In this document: positions 1 to 12,850 of the stretch, piece by piece
How positions within the stretch are numbered: the stretch's first letter is position 1
Layout: every line of letters begins with the position of its first letter
Assembly (NCBI GenBank): GCA_003118195.1
Contig: BEXV01002036.1
Location: forward strand, 2,023-66,022
Source: Hemicentrotus pulcherrimus
Lineage: Eukaryota > Echinodermata > Echinoidea > Camarodonta > Strongylocentrotidae
Direction: 5' to 3'
Length of the DNA: 64,000 bases
Translations under genes and position numbers: made by a program
The notes under the pieces: model-generated
The model's input: the letters and a program-made list of their open reading frames with translations, nothing else
Database searches by the model: none
Told to the model about the DNA's origin: nothing

Positions 1-283
1 CCCCCCCCCCCCCCAAAAAAAAAGAAGAACAACACACATTAATCCTGTATCTTACCAGCCTTGTCGGTGGGGACCCTAGTCTTCCAATGTGTGTATCCCA
101 CCAGGTCCTCTCCCATCAACTTGATGTAGATATCACTATATATGTATCTTCTCTGAGGGACCATAGCGACCATTCTTAAGTGCCCTTACAACCCCCCCCC
201 CAAAAAAAAAAAAATTAAAAAAAATAAAAATAAAATAAATAAATAAATAAAATAGAACAACACACATTAATCCTGTATCTTAC
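1..283. other. Intron after w71, low-complexity, with a partial copy of exon w71
   Basis: This is intron sequence downstream of w71 in the transcript. It opens with a C14/A9 homopolymer run, which looks like a contig edge or difficult sequence, and holds a second C9/A12 run and an AAAT-rich tract at 191-254. The only gene-like sequence is a diverged copy of the w71 donor end. Confidence 0.7.
27..138 (-). repeat. Diverged copy of the 3' part of exon w71 with its donor
   Basis: Positions 27-138 repeat 255-375 at an offset of 228 bp. The intron flank and the splice donor (plus-strand CTTAC before 56) are identical. The exon part matches for about 80 bp with substitutions and a missing stretch (the bases around 347-355), then similarity ends after 138. 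No acceptor is visible, so it is not an exon on its own, but it offers a second intact donor downstream of the real one. Confidence 0.8.
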
Positions 284-416
284 CAGTCTTGTTGGTGGGG
301 ACCCTAGTTTTCCAATGTGTGTATCCCACCGGGCCTTCTCCCATCCACTTAGTCGTGTTGATGTAGATATCACTCCCAGCTGGCTTCACGGTGCTCAGAT
401 TCTCAACAGTCTTCTC
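284..416 (-). CDS. UBR4: UBR4 exon w71
   Basis: Begins in phase 0 after the codons KKNK of w70 and reads [19 protein letters not shown], followed by [18 protein letters not shown]. It corresponds to the human stretch VEALTTVKP...SYDAWKKCLP. It ends one base into a codon at a GTAAG donor. This is the last exon in the window; the gene continues beyond position 1. Confidence 0.88.
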
Positions 417-3400
417 CTACACAGGAATACAGAAAAACGTTTTAAGTCTCGTTCATATATAACATGGTAAAACGTAAACTGCCCTTATAATAAATACACC
501 ACAGCAAAATGAAATTACTGTACGCTATAATAGAAGCTTTCATTGTGAGCCCTTGTTTTTGTTTTTTTAGCTCCGACAGTCATTTAGATGAGGCCGCTAT
601 CCATTTCCAGCCTAACCGCTCACGATGGCTGTCTACTGTAATTTATCTCTTTAGTTCAATGAAAATATATACAAATATCTGTTATACTTGTTTGTATGCT
701 TTGTATTATGGTCACTGTATAATATTATTAGACATGAATTGCTATGTACGTAGTACTTATGTAAAAATGTATAACCTTTTGTTATTTGAACGCAGAACTA
801 AAATCAATCAAACAAACAAGATGTATAGGTTTATATTTTACTCTTTTTTTAATCTTCTTCCAGTGGCGATTTACGTCATGCCTGAACAAGACTTCATTGC
901 CTGAGAGATTCCCCCCTACAAGGTATTTCATCTGTTTGGAGCCAGAAGGGTTTTAACAAATGTACTTTAACAGAGCGTTAAAGCTCTTCTGGCTCTCAAC
1001 AGATGGATTACGAAGTTGGCTTTGTGCTTCAAATTGTCAGCCAAGTGAAAAAAATTGCACATTCAAGAGGATCATACAGGGAAAATCCTCTGTGAAGACT
1101 TCCCTCAGGGCATACAGGAATCGATGACAAAAAGGTTTGATAGTTAAAGCATCGTGCTGAAGGGCATCTCCTAGGCACGCACCCTCAGTTATGATGACAA
1201 AAAGGTATGATAGTTAAAGCATCGTGCTGACGGGCATCTCCCAGGCACTCACCTTCAGTTATGAAAGATTCACTCCTGGGGGTTACAATAACATCAATGA
1301 CCTCTGGGAATTGCTTAATATGAATAGCTTCAGCCTAATCCTTTTGCATATTTTCAAGTGAAAGCTGTGAATGATTTTCTGGTCATTGTGAAAAAGATCT
1401 GAAAAACATGCATTTAATGGTAATTTACAGTAAATTTCAGATAAATTGATTCGAGACTTCATACAGATGGCAGTGAGTGGGTTATACAGTGTACTACGAA
1501 TATGAGGTTATCACAATAGAAAGGAAAGAAGGGGGGGGGGTGGAGAGAAAGAAGATTGGTAAGAAGCAAATGAAGAGAAATGATTGAGATCATGCAAGAG
1601 AAAGATAGAGAGAGGGATAGAGAGATAGAAAGAGAGAGAGAAGAAGAAAAGGGGAAGGAGAGAAAGAGAGGAAGGAGAGGGAAGGGGAGGGAGGGGGAGA
1701 GAGAAAAAGAATGAGGGAGAAAGAGAAAGAGAGAGAGAGAGGAAGAGACAGAAAGACAGATAGAAAGAGAAAGAAAATGAGAGAACAGACAAAGAGTAGA
1801 GACAATGATCACACAAAGAATAAGGAAAGGCACTTCTCTTACAAGTACCTTGTTCTTCTTGCTGGTAGGTTGAGGGGGCTTGACCAGATGATGAAGGATG
1901 CGTAGGCATGGCAACGTGATGTTCTCCATGACAACTGGATTGCTCGTCTTAACAGCCATCAAGAACAATTTCATTACTGCAAAGGTAAGAGAAAAATGTG
2001 TGATACTAGATTTTCTGTGTAGATCTCCTGTACATCTTGAGCGGTGAAAAGAAACCATTGTATTGATTTTGTTATGATATACTCTGGTCAACTGTCCTTG
2101 AAATACATGAATTTAAACTCTTCTGTTTACTAATACTGTCATCATTAGGGCAATTTTGATCCATATGCTACTGATCGAAACTACAATTTCAGTATACCTT
2201 ATCATGGTATTTTATTATCAGTAGCTTAAAAGCTAGTAGCCCTACTCGTGCTCAGATCAGAATAAATATAAAGAATAATGCATTTGATATCAGTTTACGT
2301 AATGTATAGAGCATATTAGCAGTCAGGTAAAGCAAACAAACAAACAAACAAACAAACAAACATCAAGTAACTAAAAACCTTAGGTATGTCCATAAATGTT
2401 TTTGTCTTGCAAAAAATATATAAATATTGCTTTAAAAACATTACAGGAGATGAAAACATATCAAACAAAATGAATATCTGAAGTGATATGATTAATTTTG
2501 AAGTTAATCCAGATTCTAGATTAGATATTTCCAAATTTTTGATGCATCTTTTTTATCAATAAAAAAAAGCTTACCACATTTGAGCCTCTTCTCCCAGCAC
2601 GAGTCATCCTTCTCAATGGTGTGGATCAACAGAGCCATCTCGTTGCGTACAGCTCCAGCCTGGACAGTGAAAAAAGTGAGAGAAAAGTGAGAGAAAATTA
2701 TAAGTATAATATCATAACAATACATTACTGGTACATGAAGGAGGTAGAACTAGCGAATCCCAGACTGCCAGACCTTGTTGTTCTTGTGGATGAGAGATTA
2801 CAGACCGCATATATTTTTTTTCTTCAACAAACCAGTAAAAAAACATGCAGATACAAAATAATGTACATTATCAAATTCCAGAGGAATGCATACATAAAGA
2901 GACTAGCAAACAAAAAAAAGGGGGAAAAAAAGTCAGTCCAAAGAGGGAAAAATGAGTAAAGATGATAAACCAGTACGCAGGAGGGGTAAACAAAATAAAA
3001 ACAAAGTTGCTTGTCATGATTAATCTTGAGAATTATTGTAATATCCCATTGTAAACATAGTAAACAAAGGGGAAGGGGCAATCATTGGATTTAATTTTGA
3101 TTTAAAAAAAAAAGAAGCTTTGGAGTGATACAGAGATATTATTGTCATCGGTTAATCCAATGTATAGAATCATAAAGGAAATTCAACATGAAACTCCACA
3201 AGGTGAGAAAACCAGCAATACATTATAATGATGATGAGATTTATGATATGATGCTCTTCCATTGGGGGTAATGATTCAAGTATCTTGACAATTTACCATC
3301 AAGGACTGGTGATCTATTTAATTAGAAAACTAGGAATGCTTGCATCATCATGACAATTGCAAACTAAAAGAAGTATAGCAAAAGAAAAGATCCTCAAACA

Positions 3401-6400
3401 AGAGAAGATAAAAAATTAAAGTGACACAAAATGGATAAAATGTGAGGGGATAGTATAACAAACACAAGAGAACAACATACCAAGTCCGGATTCGACCTAT
3501 GACCTTGAAGAGCTGTACCAATCCTCGCCATGAGGATGTCGTTGAGTAGCTCAGTAGCAGGGGCGTTGTCTCGGGTCAGGAGGAAGAGTAGCTGGCGCAC
3601 TTCGGTGCGGATGACGGCCGATCCACGACGCATGTTGTATCCGACCAACTCCTGGATCAGACCCTGTGATACAATGAAATAGAAGCATTAACGCTAGCTA
3701 GATAGATACAGGATGCCATTGTTTCAACGAAAGACATAATTAATTTGTGTTAGGAAATCTCAATGGCCAATGCGCTACAACCCAATAGCAAAATACAGTC
3801 AGACTTGCTCTAGCAACCACCTGTATAGAAAGACCACCTGCCTTCACAGACTACATTTTTGTTTCCCTCAAACATAATTTCTCACTGAAACATGTAGTAA
3901 ATGAACCTGTACATACAGGCCACCTGCTTATAAAGACCACTCTTCCATGTCCCCCTTGGACAGTCTTTATATACAGGTTTCACTGTATGTCATTTTCTAA
4001 TAATTAAAAAAAAATTGGTACAATTTGAAAAAGCTTACCCATAACATTGCCTTTGATTGTCATCAAGAATGTTTATGATTAAAGACCTTTTCATCCAAGA
4101 TAACAGTATCTTATTATCCTCAATATTTCTTTGAAAATTTTGTTTATTTAACAAAGTAATGTAAAATATTCTTTTAGCAGTTTGACTCATAAAGTTTCAA
4201 TAAATATATGATAGATGCTAATGTTATTTGGCTAGATATTTATCTACATTTGCCACACTCCACCCAGGTAAGGTAAATGGGTACCTGGTAGGAAGAAATT
4301 CCTTAAAAGCTTGAACGCCTTTTCATGGTAGCATCGCTAAAGCTGGGGTAATAATATGATTGAAGGGCCCTCAGGGAGAGCAATATTAATACTGATGAGG
4401 CTATACTGGGTAAACAAGACATATCATTATCAATATTACATTCCTTCATCTCATTTTTGTTATCTGTGATTGCTTGTCACAGTAATGATGCTTTACCCAC
4501 CTGATTGACGAGTATCTGTCTGGTTTCTGGGTGAGAGGCCAGCGCTCTGAGAAGGGTCACACAGTGTTCCGTGGCAGCGGCTGCACATCCGTAACACCGC
4601 CCGAGGCTGGAAGATGAAACAGAACAAGAAAATTGAATAGAAAAGGTGTCAGAGGCAGTATTAGTATCATATCATCAATCTTTTAATGATTTGACATTAT
4701 ACAGTGCTTGAAGGGGGAAAAGGGGACCTTAATCATTTTAACACTCTTGTCTCTTCATCTGCTACGCATGAGTGGGACAGTCAAGTGTGCCATCAAACCA
4801 TAATTGTATCTACCTTTCCGCACAAAGTTTAAATATTGGTCTAATCACTGGAATGGGAATTTTATGATTTTTATTAAGATTCAGAGTTCATGTTTTTTTA
4901 ACTTGATAGATGCCATCTTTCGAAGAAAAAGAAAAAAGAATAAGAAAATGTGAAAACCTAACAGTACCACTGAATGGGCTAACATTTAATTGATGTTTGT
5001 CATCCTAAAGCTGAAGAAGAGAAATATATCCTACCTTCTTTCTTGCTGGCAGCTTGCTACCTCCATGGCCATGGAGCTAGCAGGTGGGGTGGGGTGAGGG
5101 CTGGGTAGGGGCGACATGAGGGGGGTCATACCGGAGTGTGGTCCTCCAGCTTTCAAGGAGGATTCCCTCTGTCTGCAGTCGTATTCAACAAGCTCCTTGC
5201 GGCAGGCCAGGACTTTCTGTAATATTACAGATGGATTCATGATCGTACAATATAACTTTCCCCTTCACAAAGATTGTTACAGACAAATAATATTTTTTTT
5301 ATGAACTATTAAAGTACAAAGTACTTGTAGATTGCATGCAGTTCATTAGGCATGCGTTCATATGTCATTGTCACAAGGAGGCTTACTGAATAAATAATAA
5401 GCAACATTAAGGAAAATTTATCTAGAATTAAACCATTAAATCTATTCATTTAAAATTAATTTATCCATCATTCATCATTTAAATAAATTGGTATCTGATT
5501 TGAATGGTATTTACTACCCAACTCTATCTCTTCCTTATTCTCCAAAGCACATAGGCCCGAATTAACAAAGGAGGTTTAACTTAACCCGTGGTTTAAACCC
5601 TCATTTACATAACCCATGTTTTAAAAAAGAAGCGTAAAAAAAGCATACCTTGCATTGGACCTCTGACTCTGTCACGCTTCTTTTGCACTTTAAGACCATG
5701 GGTTATGTAAATTAAGATTTAAACCTTGGGTTCAATTTAAACCTCCTTTGTAAATTCGGGCCATAGGGTCTGAAAAGTGCTATATAAGTATTGTTCTTCT
5801 TATTATCATTCATGGTTGACATACCTGGATGATCTTGCTCAGTTCTTCGAAGGTGCCCTTGCAGTCTCCACAGTAGCGCTGAGCCAGGAGCTGGATGACG
5901 CGATTCACGGTGGCCACGCCGGAGCTTCCGGAAGGACCGCTGGACGCTACAGATGAGAGATCCTGCAGGAGGAAGGAAAGTTCAAGTTCAAGTTTATTTG
6001 TCTTTCTTCCAACATGAATGTAATACAATTTAACAAATTTATAACATGTAGAGTATATAAAAGGAACACGTATAAGGATAAAGTTCATATAATACATTTA
6101 ATTGAGAAAAAAAGGAAGAAAAGACAAGGAGACCTTATTAAAGCTCCCTCAAGAAAGTGATCCAATGAAGGAAAGTAATTCCAAAAAACATCAGCAGGAT
6201 TCCTAGACTTCCCGAGAATACCACAGCATTATTCCATCTCAAACACGCCAGTATATTCGCACAAAAATATGACCTACACGATCAAATTTTTTAACGCGTC
6301 TTGTTGCTTCAGGAGTTGAAAGGCCAGCATTACGTGAGTGAACAAATTGTATTCTAGCATATATGTTTGAAATGTTCTTTGTAGGTTGCATGGTGAGGTA

Positions 6401-9400
6401 GGTGATTTAAGAAAACTGAAATGGATACACCATGTGCGTAGTTTTTATATTAGGACTGGGGTATTTCTTTCTTTGAGAGATGTGTTGGTTCTTAAAGGGA
6501 CATTGTATAATTATTTCATGGGTATAGTTCTCACAAGAACTTGTAAATCTTTCAAAGAAAGAAAGAAAAAATATATGTTTGGCTCCAACATATTTGGCGA
6601 TTATTCTTTAGATAAGGCTCTTACCCATAACCCTGCTGAATTTGTTGGCACATGCAACATTACACAATCTAAGAACCCATATGAATTGACTTTTCAGTTG
6701 CATAACTGCACTAGGAATTTAAAAATGTCAATTAATTTATCTAAATCATGGGAAATGAACTTCGTATACAACTCTTTTCCTGGTTGGGATTTCTACTTCA
6801 CCTGTGTGTCGTAGTTATTTTACATGTACCTGACTGCTAAGAAAGCATAAATGCTTGTTAGTAAACAATCAGAGGACCGACTGGTTTAGGTCCTCTCTGA
6901 GGGACCTGGTGATGAGGATAAACTGAGCTATCGTGCCTCCTGGAATGGGTTTTAAAATGAAATAAATCTTTCAGATCACACACTCACTGAAGACTTCTCG
7001 CCTCCTGCTTCATGAACTTTGACCAGCAGCGCTTCCAGTTGAGGGCGATGTGACACAAGCTGACGGTAGACACGGTCTGCTCGCTCAAGCAGAGAGTTGA
7101 TGCTGGTGGTGGCCTAAAAGAGTTAAAGGGAAAGGAAAATATGTCATGAGCCTTGTCCGATGCAAAGTATCCATTTCACGTCACGTGCAAATGTATAGAC
7201 ATGTATTGTTTTCTATAATGAAATACTGCCTTTCATAACATAAAGTAAATAACTTATAAGCTATTCATTGTTATCATTAATGCATTTAACTACCATACAA
7301 AAGAAGGAGGAAGGGAACTGATGCTCTTGCCTAGTTAGTTACCCCCATCATCAGATGCTAAATAAGAAATCATGTAAATCCTAATCATTATAGCTTTATA
7401 AACACATTCCTTCATTTTTTGGGGTAAAGCCACTTTTTGATAGTCCTAAAGTTCACTATCATTGCAAAGCTAAGAAATTAACTGCACCGAGATATATAGC
7501 TCGAAAGGGGTTCCTTCCTTTTACATAGTTAATTAGAATGCCTAAGGGGGACAATGGTACCAAAAGAATTAATCCAATACCTCATTCATAGTAGCATTCT
7601 CATCAACACATTCCTTCACTCCAATATAATTTGTTTCTTTATTTTGCAAAGTCAATTTGTGATGGTCCTAAAATTCACTGTTATTGCAAAGCTAATGTTT
7701 TAAAAAATATTGGGGGCTACTTTTCAAGCTTGCTTGCATGAAAATAACACTCTTTAATTTGTTTTGCCTTGAACTCTATGCACATTTTGGGGGGGCTCTT
7801 TTATGCATTTCGGGGGCTCTTTTTGGCCCCGAGCCCCATGTATTTTTTTCTCTGGCACGGAGATGAATAGCTGGAAAGGGTTCCTTTCCTCTCTGTGAAG
7901 AATTAGAATTCTTAAAGGTGACAATGGTACCACAAAGAATTCATCCGTTACCTTCTTCCTGTCCTCTTCGTTCTCAATGGGATCGACAGCGCAGCACGCC
8001 CTCGCAGTCAGGGTGTAGTCAAACTTGGCGTACTTGCAGAAGCCGCAGGAGTTACACAGGAATGGGTCCTTCTCGTCATAGTTGATGGCTCTTTGTGCAA
8101 AGAGAGATGAAAGATATATCACAAGATAATTTACAAGTACGGTCAAATCTGCTTTAGCGACAAGCTGTATGGAATGACCATCTGTATTGGAGGAACAGAT
8201 TCCAAGTACACTTCAGAATCAAATCAACAGATAATCACAAATACATCCCATAAAGACACATTTTAGGGCACTGATCGAGGCGAATGTGTGGGGCTAAAGT
8301 CATGTAACCCTAACAATCTGATTGCCTTTAGTCTTTAATATCACACAATACACAAATTTATAAACAGGCTATCAAATTTATCTCAGCATGTACACCATCT
8401 TTACCCAACCACAGAGTAAGCAAACGCACCTGCACTTGTGGCATTGGAAAACATTCTCTCCGCAGTTGCCGCAAACGCCAGGGTTGGCCGGCACAGAGGC
8501 GCTGCAGCGTGGGCACTGCAGGGTCTCGGCGGACGCGGTCAGGTTGTCGTAGAAGTCCGCGTACTCGATCATGATGTTGGCTGCGACGATGGGGAGGGGG
8601 AACTCCAGCTTGAGTTCTGTCTGTCCAGCTGCCAGCACACATTTCTTGGCTTTGTGCCAGATGGTGGGTCTGAAATAAATGTTAATTGAAAATGATTAGG
8701 TGATCACGCAGTTAGAGTGATGCATGTAAATGTGGTTTTACTACAACTGCAGTNGAGCTGACGGTAGACACGGTCTGCTCGCTCAAGCAGAGAGTTGATG
8801 CTGGTGGTGGCCTAAAAGAGTTAAAGGGAAAGGAAAATATGTCATGAGCCTTGTCCGATGCAAAGTATCCATTTCACGTCACGTGCAAATGTATAGACAT
8901 GTATTGTTTTCTATAATGAAATACTGCCTTTCATAACATAAAGTAAATAACTTATAAGCTATTCATTGTTATCATTAATGCATTTAACTACCATACAAAA
9001 GAAGGAGGAAGGGAACTGATGCTCTTGCCTAGTTAGTTACCCCCATCATCAGATGCTAAATAAGAAATCATGTAAATCCTAATCATTATAGCTTTATAAA
9101 CACATTCCTTCATTTTTTGGGGTAAAGCCACTTTTTGATAGTCCTAAAGTTCACTATCATTGCAAAGCTAAGAAATTAACTGCACCGAGATATATAGCTC
9201 GAAAGGGGTTCCTTCCTTTTACATAGTTAATTAGAATGCCTAAGGGGGACAATGGTACCAAAAGAATTAATCCAATACCTCATTCATAGTAGCATTCTCA
9301 TCAACACATTCCTTCACTCCAATATAATTTGTTTCTTTATTTTGCAAAGTCAATTTGTGATGGTCCTAAAATTCACTGTTATTGCAAAGCTAATGTTTTA

Positions 9401-12400
9401 AAAAATATTGGGGGCTACTTTTCAAGCTTGCTTGCATGAAAATAACACTCTTTAATTTGTTTTGCCTTGAACTCTATGCACATTTTGGGGGGGCTCTTTT
9501 ATGCATTTCGGGGGCTCTTTTTGGCCCCGAGCCCCATGTATTTTTTTCTCTGGCACGGAGATGAATAGCTGGAAAGGGTTCCTTTCCTCTCTGTGAAGAA
9601 TTAGAATTCTTAAAGGTGACAATGGTACCACAAAGAATTCATCCGTTACCTTCTTCCTGTCCTCTTCGTTCTCAATGGGATCGACAGCGCAGCACGCCCT
9701 CGCAGTCAGGGTGTAGTCAAACTTGGCGTACTTGCAGAAGCCGCAGGAGTTACACAGGAATGGGTCCTTCTCGTCATAGTTGATGGCTCTTTGTGCAAAG
9801 AGAGATGAAAGATATATCACAAGATAATTTACAAGTACGGTCAAATCTGCTTTAGCGACAAGCTGTATGGAATGACCATCTGTATTGGAGGAACAGATTC
9901 CAAGTACACTTCAGAATCAAATCAACAGATAATCACAAATACATCCCATAAAGACACATTTTAGGGCACTGATCGAGGCGAATGTGTGGGGCTAAAGTCA
10001 TGTAACCCTAACAATCTGATTGCCTTTAGTCTTTAATATCACACAATAACACAAATACACCAGGATCGGAAGGAGTGGAAGACTTTTGTTGCTGCCCTAT
10101 GTGCCAGGAGGCATAATGGGCAGTAAGTAAGTAAGTAAGTAATACACAAATTATAAACAGGCCATCAAATTTATCTCAGCATGTACACCATCTTCACCCA
10201 ACCACAGAGTAAGCAAACGCACCTGCACTTGTGGCATTGGAAAACATTCTCTCCGCAGTTGCCGCAAACGCCAGGGTTGGCCGGCACAGAGGCGCTGCAG
10301 CGTGGGCACTGCAGGGTCTCGGCGGACGCGGTCAGGTTGTCGTAGAAGTCCGCGTACTCGATCATGATGTTGGCTGCGACGATGGGGAGGGGGAACTCCA
10401 GCTTGAGTTCTGTCTGTCCAGCTGCCAGCACACATTTCTTGGCTTTGTGCCAGATGGTGGGTCTGAAATAAATGTTAATTGAAAATGATTAGGTGATCAC
10501 GCAGTTAGAGTGATGCATGTAAATGTGGTTTTACTACAACTGCAGTGTGTGTGTGTGTGTGTGTGTGTATTGGGTTTTTACAGACGTGTATCAATCAGAT
10601 ATGATTATTTACGTCTGGGGACCCACCTTTAAACGTCACCATCCGAAAGACGTGACTCAGTTTCGAACCTGCATCCTCTGCTGAATCAGTTTGTAACTTC
10701 CACTTTTAGCTGGATTACAGGCGCACGCCACAACGCCTAGTTGTGGGGACTTTGGTCCTCTGGTTGCTTAATTACAAGCATACATAAGCCTTTCTTAATA
10801 GCCGGTTAGGAGAAAGCAAACCATCCAACCAAACTTACTTGTTCTTGAGTTCAACCACTGACTGGACAGTGCGGTTGTTGTAGTAGATGTTGATTGTCCT
10901 CACCATCTTGGTGCGCTTGAGATCGCTGATGCGCAGCGTCACCTTGGCGATGGTGTGAGTGCCGACCAGCTTCACGATCTGGGAGTTGGCCGTGTTTCTT
11001 GAGTCTACTTTCAAGGCTGTCAGTTTCATGTTCTACAGTAAAGTATTGAAATGAGGATCAGAGAATGTTACTAACTCTCTCAAAGCATATTCAATTTCAT
11101 GGAATAAGAATAAGAAGACGGTGGATACAGACGATATACATGTAAGAACTTTAAAATCCATGTAAAGCTATTAATTGGAAGTCTTCTTTTTTATGTAACA
11201 TGTAAAGCACATGAGCAAGTACGAGCAATTTTTAGTTTTAGTTTTTTGCTCAGACTTCATTCTTAGATCATAGGATGGCATATTATAAATACTGATCAAC
11301 ATAACGATGTCCTAGTTTATGACATGAGGCATTTTCTCTCTCTCTCTCTCTCTTTCTCTCTCCGTCTCTTTCTCTCTTTGTGTTTCATGTATACACAACA
11401 AGACATTGGAACTCCATTGTCTTCATCTCCTGGTAATTTCATAATCCAGACACAATACCACCTAAGCACAATTATCAATTGACTTACATATTTTAAAGCC
11501 TATATCCTAAACTTATATTTTTGAGTACAAACAGATAGAGTGATAGATATATTCAAACACACTTCATGTACCAAATATTGAAATTAATTGCAAAATAAGA
11601 TTTCTGAAGTTCATTAGGGCAATTTGATAGAGTTTTGTCATTCATAATAGATGAATTCCTTCGGTATACTCACAGTGAAAGGTACTTCTGGATTGTTGCA
11701 AACCAGACATGGATCACTCTCCAGATAGAACCCATCAAACTCGACCAAACCTGCTAACATGCTGTGGAAAGAAAAAACATTCATTGATTATTTAAACATC
11801 AAGTCACAATTTGACATTAAAAAAGAGCATATATTTCAAATGCACCGTAGGTCTTGTTCATATGTGGAAAAATTCTTTTATGTTGATGAAGATTTTAAAT
11901 ATATGAATATATCTCAATATTTAAATTACCTTTTGCATGTTTTTTAAAAATATCAAGTCATAACATGACAAGAAATGTGAGCATATATGTACTAACGAAT
12001 AAACTACAAGCCTAAATAAACTTATCATTGAGATATTGAGATACATTCATTTGCTTCTGACCATACCAACAAATTATATTACTTATTACTTGCTTTCTGA
12101 ATGACAAATTTCAAGCTTTAAAGGGGAATTAACCTCAAACGTTATGTTAATTTCAGTTTGTAGGCCATTTAAAACATTATCTGAAAAATATAAAACATTG
12201 TACATTCGACGCAAGGGAGGACATACTGTAACTCTTCTTCAGAATCCTTCTGACGTTGTGAATATGGTGCAGTAGTGTCTTTTTATTGTACTTGCAAGAG
12301 GATATTATTTGGCCTACAGCAATGCTTTTTATATCAAATGAAAAGTTGTTTTACTCTCTATGTCATGATAATGCTTCATACTCGAGAGGTTAATTCTGCT

Positions 12401-12786
12401 TTAAATATGATTTGATACTTACTTGTAGATGTTAGAGTTGGGATGGTTGGCTAGGCATTGATTCTGGGCCTTCAGTAGAGCAGCTGCCTTCTGGACATAC
12501 TGCAGGGACTGTACAAAACACAAGACATGGAAAGACTTGACATGTTAGGTATAGTAGGTATAGTATTGGAAGTCATTCGTAAATTAGTCTTTACTACTTC
12601 GGTAATAACACTAATTCAAGTTAATGATCATTATTATCATAATTCAAAGTTTAATCTATACCCAATTAGCATTATCATAACCATCACCAATATAGATATT
12701 GCCACTAGTTTCCTCCTCCTCCTCCTCATTGTCCTCATTAATATTGCTAATCATCACTAAAATTATTACCATCACTATCATCACCC

Positions 12787-12850
<64 letters not shown>

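Larger units (their letters stand above)
417..1848 (-). other. Intron w70-w71
   Basis: Intron of 1.4 kb. It holds a hairpin-like inverted repeat at about 928-1004, a two-copy 70-bp tandem repeat (1123-1262), and a polypurine GA tract (1510-1790) just downstream of the w70 donor. A plus-strand open frame of 131 codons at 509-904 is AT-rich, resembles nothing I know and is probably chance. Confidence 0.75.
7058..8753. repeat. Duplicated block A, left copy
   Basis: Nearly identical to 8756-10546. It carries part of w64 and complete copies of w63 and w62. The right border is the single N at 8754. The copies differ by a few SNPs (for example CTATC versus CCATC near 8370/10163) and by a 95-bp insertion. 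Best read as a second haplotype placed in tandem by the assembler. Confidence 0.9.
8756..10546. repeat. Duplicated block A, right copy
   Basis: Copy of 7058-8753 with offset 1698 up to about 10048 and 1793 after it. The difference is an 87-bp LINE tail plus its 8-bp target duplication. It begins with a truncated 56-bp piece of w64 (8756-8811) and ends at the GT repeat of 10541. Confidence 0.9.

Noticed and set aside
509..904. 131-codon plus-strand open frame
   Set aside because: AT-rich, no recognisable domain, lies in an intron of UBR4, and has no codon-usage resemblance to the real exons.
1459..2091. 210-codon minus-strand frame rich in Ser, Leu and Phe
   Set aside because: Only the 1849-1976 part is exon w70; the rest is translation of a GA/CT microsatellite and intron.
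8430..10462. Genuine duplication of the zinc-binding exons giving a protein with two Cys-rich modules
   Set aside because: Phases do not match, the join is an N, and an exon is cut without a splice site.
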